Shown: positions 19,818-32,216, counted from the stretch's first letter. The stretch is 64,000 nucleotides of DNA from Silene latifolia (GCF_048544455.1 NC_133537.1:310843738-310907737); one strand, 5' to 3'. Notes: generated by a model from the letters alone, not told the origin. Made by a program: numbers and translations.

Positions 19818-22226
19818 CGTGGACAGCGGGCCGCCACGGGGCGCTTGGTGAAGGTCGAAAAACAAGCGTTTGCATTTTGTATGGAGTCGCCACCAATTTT
19901 TATGGGAAATTGGAACCGTTCGAGTACCTCGTGTCATGTCAAGACACAAAGTAGTGACATGAACACTAAGCAATCGTTACCCTTAGCATTCTATGTCTAG
20001 AATGACTCTCGTGGATGCCAATGAACACGGGTGCTCACGGAGATCTGGAGTAAGGGGTGAGGGTACGTATTAGGAAGCTCTTTTGATCGAACACCTAATC
20101 CCGCCCGCCTCGATAGCGGCCTCTACTAATGATTAGGGAAGTTATTCGTACTTGATATATCGTCGGCTATATGCATGCAATGCAACATCCAAGTTTTAAT
20201 CCTAGCATGTGAAGATTAATACTAAGTCGGTTGACACGTAGTTTAGCAAACAATTGAGTTGAAGTAGGATTTAATGCTCATTACATGTGAAAACATACAA
20301 ATGAAAGGAATACAATAAAAGAAATACAATAATGAAAATTACATTAATTACATTGGATTAGGCGATTTATGTCGAAAATACCTTTAAAACGGATAATTTG
20401 AGAAAAAGAATAAAAGAATAAAAGAAAGAAATAAATAAATTAACGAACAGGAATTAGCGTGATAATACGGATATTAGTTAATTAATATGTAAGCTAATTA
20501 AATCAGTCAAGGCGTAAACGGAGTTCGGGACGAAATCATCATCTGGAACAGTAAGAGATGCGCCCTCGGAAGAGGCGCGGCGATTCTTTGCGTCTGTTCC
20601 AAGGGTGAGTTCTGGCTGTGAAGCCGGACCTGCAAATCGTCAATGTCGATTGGTGAATTTAATGATTGATTGATAATATTTACTCGGATGAAAGTGATTA
20701 ACGGGTTAATTACATGTGAATGATGGTCATAAAAGCGATAAACATGGATGGGATGAATCGGAAACGGATTATTTACATGAAATTATGATGAAAATATGAA
20801 TGAGTCCTCTATTGAAATAAGTCAATTAGACTAAATACGACGGATATACAACGAATATGCGACGAATATGCGAATAAACAGATTAAACTATATCAATGAC
20901 GAATTCCAGAAACTCAATATGAACAAATTGAATTTCTAAAATCCGGGTTTGAATCTTGTGACGAAAACCCGCAAATATGGATTATTTAGGATTTAAGTCG
21001 GATTTATGATGATTAAAACATGTTAATGATGATGATTAATGTACATGTGGATTATATGCTATTACGGCGAAGAATTAACAGACGAAACAAGCAAAAGAAA
21101 GATTTGAATACGAATTACGAGAGGACAAACGAAGAAGAAAAGAAGCGAGAATGCTGCGGCCCTCACGAAGGGCGGCAGAAGCGCGCTCCTTCGAAGAGGC
21201 GCAGCAGTTGCTGCGTCTTTTCTCGACGGTTATTTACTGGAAATCCGCAAAAACAGATTTTAACAATGGGTTTTAGAAATCGAGTTTAACGGTATTTTCG
21301 ACGTAAATCTTACAATTGATAACGATAAAGTAAAATACAATAAATAAAGAGAATTATACACCCTCAGACTTACATGTTGACGAAACGAGAAGGACTAAGA
21401 TATCGATTAGTGAATGCTCGACGCGAATGCAAAGAGAGTGCCCTCGTAAGAGGAAAACGATTGATTAATTAAATTGATTGAGTGTAGTTGGTCAAATTGG
21501 TCGGTCATGCAACGGAGAGGCTGGTACCCGGAAAGATCCGAGCTTACGTGGGTTGAAAGTTCAAGCACGTAGGCGCCAGTAAGTAAGAACAAAGTCTAGA
21601 ATGCAAAGGGAGAAGAGAAGGGCGGACACTCGCGTGAGAAATATGAGGAGCGAAGGCTCCTATTTATACTAATCACACGACGGAATTAGGGTTTCAGAGA
21701 CTCTTTGGAAGTGAATCTCGGAAAGATATGAGAAAGATACGTAAAACATGCGAGAAAAGGGCTCGGGAAGAGGCGCAGCAGCCCACTGCGTCTCTTGGAA
21801 GAGGCGCGGCCTTTCTTGCGTACTGTTCCCGAGGGAGGTTTCCTCTGTTGAAGAAAGATTTCCGCGTTTGAGTTATGGTAGGACGGAAATAACTCGAATA
21901 TCTTATGAATATTACGGGATATTATTTGCCAAAAGATAAAATTTGTGAAATATGGAATAGAAATATCCGGAACATTCCAGAACCTTCTGACTCGGGATTT
22001 AACAGTTATCAGAAAATGGAGACGGTTTTTGACCGGACTCGAATGTACTCTAATTCGCCAAAACGACCGTATCGGGACGTAGATGACAACTAAGAGGTAG
22101 ACATTTAATATTTGAGCAATCACTTGACGATAATCTTACGAACTGTCACAAATCGTTCCGCGTATCAAACATGCGGCCCAATCATCACCGGGTGCTTGCG
22201 GGAGGTGCAGAAATGAGGTATCTACA
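19818..22226 (-). mobile_element. 5' LTR of the Tat element
   Basis: This LTR of about 2409 bp matches 2862-5278. Its inner end reads CGTGGACAG where the other LTR has TGTGGACAG, a change in the terminal base. Its outer end TCTACA abuts the TSD. Confidence 0.9.
21661..21668 (-). promoter_or_regulatory. TATA box in Tat 5' LTR
   Basis: The minus strand reads TATAAATA in the same context as the box at 4710-4717. This copy is correctly placed to start full-length element RNA near 21630. Confidence 0.6.
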
Positions 22227-22231
22227 ATTAC
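22227..22231. repeat. Target-site duplication ATTAC, right copy
   Basis: This is the right partner of the ATTAC at 2857-2861. Removing 2862-22226 and one copy restores a continuous LTR of the outer element. Confidence 0.9.
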
Positions 22232-22578
22232 TCAGACCGTATCTCATTTTAATCAATTTCAATGTGATACGTAAATTTTACTTCCAAAATCGTCCGTCAA
22301 TTTTCAAGTAATTTAATTAACTCGTAACATTATACGATTAATTAAATGATCAATTAAGAGTGTTGCCCTATAGGTATGACCTAGGGGATCAACTGATCAC
22401 CACCGTCGCACGACAGTAATGTCAAACTCTAGTCAGCCAATCATTACCGATATATGTTGATCAGTTGACAGTAAAAATATTACTTCCCAATTGTATTCTT
22501 TATAATGAGATTTAAACATGTGATCATCATGATCAACAGTCGTGATCGCATTATTGTCGGAGGACACATATTCCAACA
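22232..22578 (-). mobile_element. 5' LTR of outer element, outer part
   Basis: This continues the LTR interrupted at 2861. On the minus strand the LTR starts TGTTGGAATATGTGTCC at 22578, a typical TG terminus. The next bases, TACTT (22579-22583), fall inside an Athila gag reading frame and are the candidate right half of the TSD. The left half is outside the window. Confidence 0.75.
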
Positions 22579-23210
22579 TACTTTTCTAAGAAGGCCTTCT
22601 TCATTTGATTCCAAGTGGTGATGCTCCCGGTAGGTAGATATTAAAGCCAATCATTTGCCGCATCCTTGAGTGAGAAAGGGAAGGCCCTTAGTTGAAGTTG
22701 CTCATCGGTAACCCCATTAGGCTTCATGCTTGAGCAAACAACATGAAATTTGTTGAGATGCTTGTTGGGATCTTCCGTGCTAAGTCCATGAAATTGGGGC
22801 AATTGGTGAATGAGCCCGGACTTCAATTCAAAGGTGGCATTTTCCGCCAAGGCCGGAAAGGAGATACACAAGGGCACTTGTGTGAGATCCGGGGCGGTAA
22901 GTTCCTTAATAGTTCTAGGCCGTGGTGGGTTCTCTCTTTCACCATGCCCATGTGGTTGTTCTTCCTCACGATCACCCATGATGATTTGCATGGGTATGGG
23001 TTGTTCAAAAGGGATGTTGTTATCTTCTCTTTGGTCTTGTTGAAAACCGGGATCAATTTCTTCAAAAACTGGGTTGTCTCTTCTAATACCTACTCCTATC
23101 CAAGCAAGTGATCTTTGAATCTCCGGATCGAAAGGAAAAAGTGGTTCTCTTGAATTCCTAGTATTGACCATAAACAATTCTACACAAGAGCACACAATCA
23201 AAAGGTTCAC
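22579..23210 (-). pseudogene. Athila-type Ty3/gypsy gag, truncated
   Basis: The open frame 23210-22641 has MVNTRNSREPLFPFDP (a likely true start at 23171), then TIKELTAPDL, FELKSGLIHQLPQFHGL and AFPFSLKDAANDWL, a signature of Athila-lineage gag. An in-frame TAA at 22638-22640 replaces a sense codon, after which the frame runs on, with ITTWNQMKKAFLEK, to 22579. There the outer LTR element has cut it off. The rest of this Athila element should lie left of the window start. Confidence 0.85.
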
Positions 23211-23317
23211 AAGACACTATCAACAAGAAACAAAGACTAACTCACACAACTATCCTAAAAACACAAATAACAAACACTAGCAAAACTGTTACCTTCCCCG
23301 GCAACGGCGCCAAAATT
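23211..23317 (-). mobile_element. Athila leader with PBS
   Basis: This is a short leader between LTR and gag. Bases 23295-23312 read TGGCGCCGTTGCCGGGGA on the minus strand. That is the tRNA-Asp-type PBS well known for Athila, 5 bp inside the LTR boundary. Confidence 0.85.
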
Positions 23318-24721
23318 TGACACGCCTAAAATGTCGCACTAAAAGACGGTCAAATTAACAATTTATATACCACTAAACACACTAATTAGCACTAATTATA
23401 AACTAGTAAAATAACAAGCAAGGGGTCGAACCCAAGAGAAGATGGGTTTTGCAATAGTGAAATTAAAGAGCAATTAGAACAATTGTGACAACAATAACAA
23501 CAAATATATAAAAAGGGGGGGGGGGTTTTGGTTGAGTTTTCAATTGTGACAAAAGCAAGACAAATTCAAACAAGAGTGCAAGGCAAGTAAACAATCAAGA
23601 GTTTAAGATGGAAATTAATCAATATTAAGGGAGACTTAACCTGACCCAAAGTTTGGCACTTTAGTTGACAAAACCCCTCAATCAATCCTTCAATTATATA
23701 TTATCACTCTATTGTGAAGATAAATCTTCTAAATCTCCTTAGTAATGGCCAAATGACAAGGAAATCACACTTAATCAAATAACCCAACTTATCAATTCTA
23801 CCAAGTAGAAATCACATACATTGGTGAAATTAACAAGAAGATATGAGCACAAGAGATTCAATAGAGGTAATTAGACACAATGAAATCACAATTAATGCCT
23901 AATTACAAGTTAATCCTTTACTTGCTAATTAAGCCAAGAAGAAATCACATTCATTAGCATAATAACAAGGTGTTGCAAAGATGAGATTATAAGGAAATCA
24001 CACTTAATAATCCCAACAACAATAAATTAAGGAACTTGATTAATTAAGCAACAAGGAAATCACACTTAATTACTCAATATAAACAAGGATTCCAAAATTC
24101 AAACAATAAACACAAAAGGATTAACAATGATAATGAAAATTAAGGAAGGATTAAAGGGTCTTACAACCAAAGATTAAGCCTTGAGTCGGATTAAGATAGG
24201 AGATTAATTCTCCATAATTAGATCTAAAACCCAATTCAAAAGATGAAAATATTCCCAAATTACAACCTTGATTAATTAAAGTGAACAAAAGATGATTAAC
24301 CTAATTGCAAACTTCCTATTTATAACTCCCGAAACCTAATAATTAATGGGCTTAATAAAGGGAAAGGCTCGTAATACAAAACGCTAACAAACGCCATCAA
24401 ACCCAAAAAAACTCGCACGGTGCGAGTTCTGGAGCAGGAAACTCGCACCGTGCGGCTTTGCTGCTGGAGTGCGTCTTCCTTTCGTTCTTCCTTTGATCCT
24501 TTGGAAGGCTTTCTTGTTGCATTTCTTCAAGCTTGTTCTTGGGTCTTCCTTGGACATTTCTCTCGATCTTTTGGCTTCTTAATCTTCACTTGAAATTACG
24601 CTAAATGGTGAAACATATGGAATTGGCTAAATAACGTCAAAAACGTCAAAAACCGTTACCAAGTGCTACCAAATGAGCTCAAAATGATGTCAAAATGTAG
24701 TAGAAATAGGGGCTCATCACA
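23318..24721 (-). mobile_element. 5' LTR of Athila element
   Basis: On the minus strand the LTR opens TGTGATGAGCCCC (or 2 bp inside, TGATGAG) and closes GGCGTGTCA next to the PBS, about 1.4 kb. A minus-strand TATAAATA lies at 24317-24324. Inside are six degenerate GAAATCACA-type motifs (23761-24070) and a GC-rich palindrome (24411-24427). I see no ORF. Confidence 0.82.
24317..24324 (-). promoter_or_regulatory. TATA box in Athila LTR
   Basis: The minus strand reads TATAAATA in the context GTTATAAATAGGAAG, about 400 bp inside the U3 end of the LTR. Confidence 0.5.
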
Positions 24722-24744
24722 TACACATACTCTAGCCGTTTAAG

Positions 24745-24954
<210 letters not shown>

Positions 24955-25062
24955 TAAAACGAGTAGTACTTTCAACTTTGCATGAACATTGTGCGATAAT
25001 TTTCTTGGATACAATCTAAATATTTAATACCCACTAAACACCTTAACTATAGTAGTAGTATA

Positions 25063-25269
25063 CTCCCTCCGTTCCGGTCAATTGTCGTCCTTTGTTTTTG
25101 GCCCAAAGACCAAGGAAAGAGGGAGAGTCAATTACTGAATGACAAGTAGAGCAAATTGAGTGTGAATGATCATATTGTTCATTAAGTTCATTCTTAAAAT
25201 TGAAAGGACAACAACTCACTGAAACACCCCAATATGAAAAAGAACAACAAATGACCGGGACAGAGGGAG
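25063..25269. mobile_element. Stowaway-like MITE (207 bp)
   Basis: The ends CTCCCTCCGTTCCGGTCA and, reversed, CTCCCTCTGTCCCGGTCA form the typical Stowaway (Tc1/mariner) inverted repeat. TA flanks both sides (25061-25062, 25270-25271). It is non-coding. Confidence 0.92.
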
Positions 25270-25326
25270 TACTTCGTATATAATAGGCGTACAAATATCT
25301 ACATTTATCTTTGGCCTTTGCATATA

Positions 25327-25531
25327 CTCTATTCATTTCGGTCATTTATTTACCATTAAACAAAGAGCAAGTAAAGGAAAAAGATCATTTATGATGGTTG
25401 TTAATGGATGACAAATAGACATAAATGTGTATGATCAGATAACTTATGCAAAACTTGGCTAATATAAAAAGATAAGCAAATAAACGAGACGCCTTAAAAT
25501 GAAATAGGTAAAGAAATAACCGAATCGGAGG
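25327..25531. mobile_element. Diverged Stowaway-like MITE
   Basis: The left end CTCTATTCATTTCGGTCATT and the reverse of the right end, CTCCGATTCGGTTATTTC, form imperfect inverted repeats about 205 bp apart. The family resembles the neighbour at 25063 but is more decayed, and the borders are approximate. Confidence 0.5.
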
Positions 25532-25654
25532 ATTATATGGATAGATAGAGGGTTCATATTTCTTAATGCATGCTTACTAACCTGACCTTTATTAAACTTG
25601 ATAAAAACCTATCATAAGTTACTGCATTATTTACAATAAAACATTACAAAAACC

Positions 25655-25684
25655 GCCCGTGCATCGCACGGGCATTAAATCTAG
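25655..25684 (+). mobile_element. Helitron-type 3' terminus
   Basis: An 8-bp stem GCCCGTGC/GCACGGGC with a 3-nt loop is followed 7 bp later by CTAG and then T, the hallmark of a plant Helitron end inserted before T. The body would lie to the left; its 5' end is not resolved. Confidence 0.75.
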
Positions 25685-28388
25685 TATATATATAAAAGAT
25701 GCTTTTTTCAGGCAATTTTAGAGACTCCAATTTCCTAGCTAATTTTAGAGACTCCAATCTAATATGCCCGTGCTAATTAATTTTTATTTAAAATAATATT
25801 ATGTATAATTATCCCAATATTTATGTATAGTTAGTTATCCCCAATATTTATGCAAATTCTATCTAATATTTGTGCAAATTCTATCTAATAGAGTTTCATA
25901 AGTCATGATAAGTTTTATAATTTAATGTAGCGTGTGTTAAAACGAATAAAAACATCAAAATCCATCGTAAAACAATTAGCTTACAAGAGGACGTGTTGAG
26001 TCTTTAAACATATTCATGAACACCCTTTTATGAAATCACCAGAGATTAACCCAAATCCAATTATTAAATTACATATACTACCATCCCCAAGTAGAAGGTC
26101 GACCTAATCGGGTCACCAAAAATTTTCCTCCTAATCACACCTTATTAATCTTGACTCACTTTCACCCTCCCAAGCTGAAGGTCGCGACCTAGGTCACCAA
26201 CCAAATCATTTTCCACTTTTCAACATTTCCAATCATTTACCACATTCACTACCCACCAAACTTTTCTCCTACTTTTTCAATTAATATTTATTCACAAATT
26301 ATAAATAACTTATTTTTGTAATTTTGTAAATATTTCAACAAAATAAGAACTACTCTAATCTCATAAGTATTTTAATTTTATTTCGTACATGATCGAATAT
26401 ATAACAATATCTTATTGTTAATTTTTTTATCCGAGCATTAAGAAAAAAAAATTGAAAAAGCAAAAAAAAAAAAATGGACAAAAATGGACGTGGTTAAACC
26501 ACACACACCAAAGCATATTATTTTAGTTATCAATTATCATCTCCTCTTTAATTAAAATCAATCAAACATCATCAAATTCTTTTTATTTTCCCAAATCAAC
26601 TCATCATCTTCTTCATTCTCCATCCCAAATCTATTACATCAAATATTCCATCGATCTTCATCTTCCTTGTTCACCATCACCAAGCATCATCAAATATTCC
26701 ATCGAGTTTATTTTATAAGATGATTTTAGTCAATTTCCTCCTTCATAAGCTGATTTCAGTCGATTTTTCTTCACCAAATCAACCAAATCTCCCTATTTCC
26801 TTCTCAAATCAACCAAATCTGCTTATTTCTTTTCTTCTTTTACCCAGATCGACATCATCCAATTGATAAATTGACCCTAGACCGTCACCATTACCACCGT
26901 CAACATCCTCGATCATCGCCACCATCACCATAGATCGTCACCACATTCTCGATCATCACCACTTTTCAGATCTAGAAAAAAAAAGTTACTTAAATTATGT
27001 CAAAACTAAGTTCATTTTGTAGCTAATTAAAAAATAAAATTATTTTGGATATGCTCATATTTTATTTTATTGTGTTTTACTATATAATTGTTGTTTTATA
27101 TCTTTATTTATTATTTTCTTCTCTTTTTGGGAGAAATAAAGATGTGCAGCAGCAGTAGCAAAGCTTTCAAGGATTTTCGTCCTTTGCTTCGAGGGTTGTC
27201 CTTTTTTTGTTTCCAACCAATGAAGGACTATCACCTATCGGGTCACCAACATTCAACAACTTCTCAACTCAAGGTCACCTGATGACCTTCACTTACTCAA
27301 GGTCACCAAAATCATCCCCTTAATCCTAATTTAAGGGGTAATTAAGGTGACCCAACAAGGTCACGACCCAGTCGGTGACCTTGCTTGGGATGGTCTAAGA
27401 ACAAAGAAGAAGTTACATTTGGTAAACATACCTAAACTTCAATCCAACTATACCCCATTACTCTTCTATTTCCACAATAATTCACCCTTTGCGCGAATTC
27501 ACTATCCTTTGCCTTCTATCCCCACAATCGTAACTAACTACCCGACTAACAATTAAGAAAGAATCCTACAGCAGGCAATGATCATAAACATCGCCCTATT
27601 AAAGAGGTGTTCGTTCTATGCCATCGAACTGACTACCTTCTAGACAACTCGAGTCCAATTCCTTTCTAAACATACATACTTTCAACACGATGAGCCGAAA
27701 TTATCAGTCTAATTGATACTACATATGTCGGTCATTACAGGTTATTGTTGATTGCTCTCAACATACGCATTCCACAGCTACATTGCAGATGACTCACCGC
27801 AAACTATTGGGCCTAACCCACTTCCTAATTTAGCAAAATTAACATCCCCTTTTGCCCTAATTGATTCAATTGATTAAAGATGGTCTCTCATTAATCTCAA
27901 TAAAAGACCTCTCTCATAAAGAAAATTATCATTTTATTATCATTTTTTTTAGATTTTTACTTGAACACAATTGGTGTAATATTTTATTGTATTTTTCCAT
28001 TTATCTAAAAAATAGAACTGAAACTCTTCCCGTTAATTTGACACTTCTACAGTTCTACCGTTCTAATGCTCCTTAATTAACCAAAAAGTCCAAATAAATT
28101 GGTAAACAGCTATGGGTTTTGAGGGTTTGTACATTTATTAATTTGATATGGAGATAAATAACGGGGATAAACAACATAGTAAACGACTTGCAGTTTTGAG
28201 AAGTTTACATTGTATAATGAGGTGATGACAATCGTTGAGCTAAGTATTTGGGTGATAAGCAAAGCATTCAATGAAAGTTTCATTTACCATAACTATATGG
28301 TGTTTTACGTACAGATAACTAACTTAATTTACAAATTACTAAATTATATTCCATTAGAAAATTTATCTTTAAATTTGAAACAATTGGT

Positions 28389-28542
28389 CTCCCTTGTGAC
28401 GGGTTACCATTTGTGGCGGATATTTTGTGAGATAAAATGGTAACAAAATGGGTTAGTGGAGAAAGGGAACCACATGAATAGTGTTGCAGAGAGAGAAAAA
28501 GTGGGTACTTTGTGAGGTAAAATGGTATCCGTCACTCAAGAG
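28389..28542. mobile_element. Small TIR MITE, class unresolved
   Basis: Left end CTCCCTTGTGACGGGTTACC and the reverse of the right end, CTCTTGAGTGACGGATACC, form imperfect terminal inverted repeats of about 24 bp around 150 bp of non-coding DNA. The target duplication is not clear. Confidence 0.5.
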
Positions 28543-28806
28543 TGAAGGATATGTCATGTCTTCAATGAGAATTTGTGAATTTGAAAAGTGAAAACTTAAA
28601 AGGATAAAACTTTAAAATAATTTGTAATTATCCTCTTATTCTAACAAATTGTAATTCCTATTTCTAGAGTTCTTACATAAACGTACTTCTTAATCTTATA
28701 TAAAACTAATAAGATAAATTTTAAAGAAATAAACTTTATTAAAAGGTGTTCAAATTAATAAGATAGGAAGATTTATAGAGAGTACCTTATTTGAGTAATT
28801 GAAATA

Positions 28807-28811
28807 CAACT
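28807..28811. repeat. Target-site duplication CAACT, left copy
   Basis: CAACT precedes the Copia A terminus TGTGGAGTC and recurs at 49859-49863 after its CCAACA terminus. Confidence 0.92.
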
Positions 28812-30184
28812 TGTGGAGTCTATTGATCGAATACGAAAGAGGGGGGGGGGGGGTGAATTGAGTATTAAAAACGATGACCGCTTTTTCGAAATATATGAAA
28901 TAAATTAATTACTTGATTTTATTGATTAAAATCAACTAATTAAATTATTAACAATAAACGCAAAATCGAAATAACAATAATAAAGAGAGAGAGAAAGAGA
29001 GACACACAGGATTTTGAAGTGGTTCAGTTTCACAAGTCGAAACCTACGTCCACTATTCTCGATTAATAATTTTTAGTACCTTTCTCCGGATTACAAAAAT
29101 TACCAATCCACTCGTATAATCAACTATATGATTATAACTCAGATTGAGTATCGCTAAATACTCTAGGTTGCTCTTACGTTAATAACAAAAATACAACGAC
29201 AAATACTAATCTCACGTTATGCGAGTGAGTATACTATCCTTGTGTATTTAATATCCTATAACGATTTTTCTTCAAGTGATTGACAAATTTGATGCGTGAT
29301 TTTTGTATAAGCAAATATGAAAATATGAATTAAAGCTCAAATGAGTTTTGCTTAAAATATTTTTTCTCTCTTTGAAATTTGTAGATGTGTGTGTCAACAA
29401 TTAATGTTGAATGAATGAGAGTATTTATAGTAGAGAGGATTAGGGTTTGGAATATTCTGGAACTAGGGCATAGGAATGTTCTGGAAACGAATATCTTGAT
29501 GAACAAGTAAGAAGAGAAAGGAAGGAGGAGATTTGGCCTCCTAGGGTTTCGGCCACCCTAGGGTTTCGGCCTCCCTAGGGTTCGGCCGGCCCAAGGCCTC
29601 CCTTTGGTCCTTTCTTGCTTCTCTAGCCCGCAACAAATCGAGATAGAATTTAGTTAAAGCCCTAGGTTGCATGACGATATAAATATCGTGTTACAAACCA
29701 ATAGTTTATTTAACTTAAATTCTAATTAATTAATTCCAATCAAAATAAATACTCTCTTATTTTATAAACCATTAAAAATATATTTTCCAAAAAATTAACG
29801 CATCATTTTTGTCTAGCAATGAAGTTATGTCTATTAGGTCATAACTTCATTAACCTTTAAATCAAACAAAGTAAAACCATTACCGGATGACGACCTATAC
29901 TAACTAATCTTTAGTAGATCTTCAGTACACGAATCGTCTCTTCACAAGTCTCTCATCTTGAGTCTCGTGGTTGATTTCCAAACTTGATCACGCTTGAAAA
30001 CATCGATCAAGTATATTTGAAGTTGTACCTCCTTGGTCCAAACTTCAAGCTTGCGTCTTGTAATTGTTCCTTTCTAAATTAAAACTTAAGCACACAATTA
30101 CACGCATATGTTTATATATTAAGTGCACATAACAAATCATTACTGTCATTATCAAAACAATTAACAAGGACTAAAGGTCCAACA
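28812..30184 (-). mobile_element. 3' LTR of Copia A
   Basis: This 1373-bp LTR is near-identical to 48458-49858. It differs in a G-run (13 here, 7 there) and in one 34-bp unit of a TTTCGGCC/CCCTAGGG minisatellite that is missing here. A minus-strand TATAAATA lies at 29422-29429. Confidence 0.93.
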
Positions 30185-30625
30185 AATTCCCCCTTTTTGA
30201 TGATGACAAGTCTCCTATGATTTGTGTCTAAGTCTAGTTCCCCCTCAACATAATACTTCCCAAATTATAGAACAGTTGAGCGCAGAAACTAATGATCTCT
30301 TCAAAGTTATAACTATAGAACGCCATGAGAGAATTAACTTTGAGACGGTCGCAAATCATAAAAACAATTCCCCCTCTTGGCATCATTGAAAAGATAAGAA
30401 CAAACATAAAACGACCAGAATAATATATTATGAAACAAGAAATAATCATGAAAATCATATTATATTAAACGCAATCTAGTTCTTAAGTAGCATAATAATA
30501 TTATAAACTGAAATCACACAAGGAATAATGCGGAAATGAAAAAGCTAATATCCATAAGAATGGATTTTTATTGTGAGCAAGGATTTAAAAGATAAGGCTA
30601 AGGTGAATGGATTAGGGCAAATCGA
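30185..30625 (-). mobile_element. Copia A 3' untranslated stretch with polypurine tract
   Basis: On the minus strand AAAAAGGGGGAATT borders the LTR (30185-30198) as the polypurine tract. A second and third CCCCCT-type patch at 30239 and 30370 are similar. There is no ORF. Confidence 0.7.
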
Positions 30626-32216
30626 TCAAGGGTAGCGAGGGCTCGGTGGGTTCGACCTAGGACGGGTACGGTACTCCAAGTCCTCGAGTCGCGCATGACA
30701 ATGGTCGAGAAGTGCAGCTTGAGCGGTTAATCGAGTATCAAAGTTACCAATCCTCAAAGTCATTGCTTTAACTGCTTCATATATTGTTTGCATCTCAGAC
30801 CTCATCTCCTTCCCAGATTGCAAAAGATCATCACCAAACTTAACCAAACTAGCCATACCTTCCTTTATTTGAACAGACTCAGAGTGAGTTCTTACCGCGG
30901 CCTTACAAACACTGTCGAGGCGCGTTTCAAACCGTGACAACACGGTCTTGATGTGAGCATTGCTAACTTCACTTAGTCCACTAGTATCAATTCTCCTTTG
31001 CTTTGTAATTAGATCAAACAATTCTTCCAATTTCTTGTCTTGTTCATTAATCCGTCCAAGAATAGAAGTAAAGTTTGAATCCATCTTTGAATCCAACATA
31101 TCAAAATTCACATTGCTTTTTCCTTCTTTTTCTCCTTTTTCTCCTTTTATCTCAAAACCTAATTCGTTGCCATTAATAACGAGTTTCATATAAGATAAAT
31201 AAAGATCGCTCATCTCGTCATTAGTGATAACTCCATAACTCTGCTTCCCAATTACTCCTTTCTTCTCCAAAAGTCGAGATATCCAATTCCCATAAGGCAA
31301 ACTCAAGGTAGAAGCAAAATCATCCATCTTAGCCATTACACTAGCTTGTATAATTTTATGAAACACAAGCAAGGGTAGACTAACCTTTTCTCCTTCAAGC
31401 CAAGCCTTCATAATAATCATCTCGTGTGCCCCGAATTTATCTCTACCTTCTTTTCTAGGGACAATAGTACTCCAAAGAAAGTTCAAAAAGAACCTCAATT
31501 TAGGCGGCAACTTCGCAGCTAAGATAGTCTCGGATTTAAGTAGCATCTTGTTTGAAATACCGTTTCACTATCAACCTTTTTTCAGGTAACATACCTCCCC
31601 ATTCTACGCTTGGATTGATCTCAGTTCCTCCTTCAGGAACTCGAGCCAAGTCGCAGAAATCACCAGGTGAGACTTTTATGGAAGTCTCATTGACCTGACA
31701 AAGAAATAAATTTCCTTCCTTAAGATGAACGAAGCATAAAATTGATATACCTCAATAGGAAAGACAGGACCACTTACAGCAACAATATTTTCCCATCCTT
31801 GATCCTTGAGAAAATTTCTGAAAAACCCAAGTGCTTTGTATTTCTTTAACCAATCAATCGAATATACTCGTCCTGCGTGAATGCGATATTGAGCAACTTG
31901 ATTTACATCTCTTCTTTCTCCTTGAGTTAGTCTAAGATTATTTAGTCCATTGTTGGTGTAATCATCCAAATGCTGTGCGTAAAGAATACGTGAAGAACCA
32001 TCTTGAAGTTTATAGTTCTCAGTCTTAGAACTTACCTCAATTTCCGAAACCGTCTTTCCCTTACCTTTAAACAATTTTCGTCGCTTGATTAGGTTGGAGG
32101 GTTGGTCGGCATTGGACCGTGGGGAACGGGGTGGTTCGGCCGGTGAGGTGGAGCGGGTGCGAGGTGGTGATTGGCTTACCTTCTTTCGAATAACAACATG
32201 TTTCTTTGATTGAAAA
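30626..32216 (-). pseudogene. Copia A extra 3' ORF (Transposase_32 / env-like position), broken
   Basis: This is the ORF after pol that SIRE-type elements carry. The ATG is at 42096-42098, but a LARD-like element separates it from the body, which resumes at 32216. The frame then runs 32216-31676 (SYDWLKKY-like and ENIVAVSGPVFPIEVYQFY regions), shifts near 31690, and shifts again near 31546 before the last ORF (31546-30626) with LLVFHKIIQASV and LPYGNWISRLL. Those blocks align by eye with MFHRILEM and VPYGMWLSIIF in the ORF at 58136-60199, so the two are homologues. The C-terminal 150 residues look coiled-coil. The family is annotated as a putative plant transposon protein; its role is unknown. 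Confidence 0.75.

Larger units (their letters stand above)
2862..22226 (-). mobile_element. Tat-lineage Ty3/gypsy LTR retrotransposon (about 19.4 kb)
   Basis: This element is bounded by ATTAC duplications, with LTRs of about 2.4 kb at 2862-5278 and 19818-22226. Read on the minus strand the order is LTR, PBS, gag, protease, RT, RNase H, second (archaeal-type) RNase H, integrase, a 7-kb 3' region, polypurine tract and LTR. The dual RNase H, long 3' region and ORFs antisense to it are established traits of the Tat/Ogre/Retand lineage. The polyprotein is interrupted by several frameshifts and at least one stop. The LTRs are nearly identical by eye, so the insertion is recent or the frame breaks are partly sequence errors. 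Confidence 0.92.
25685..28811 (+). mobile_element. Putative Helitron body, left part (interrupted by Copia A)
   Basis: AT-rich DNA runs from just after one Helitron 3' end to the Copia A insertion, then resumes at 49864 and ends in a second Helitron 3' end at 49955, about 3.2 kb in all. The true 5' TC end is not identified; a candidate is TCTAGTATATATATAAAAG at 25680. No Rep/helicase ORF is present, so it would be non-autonomous. It contains GGTCACC-rich tracts near 26090-26200 and 27240-27390 and a MITE at 28389-28542. Confidence 0.4.

Noticed and set aside
22743..23111. 122-codon plus-strand ORF
   Set aside because: It overlaps the Athila gag on the opposite strand, whose protein is clearly recognisable.
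27088..28443. Small plus-strand ORFs between MITEs
   Set aside because: Short, AT-rich, without domains or splice logic; treated as non-coding.
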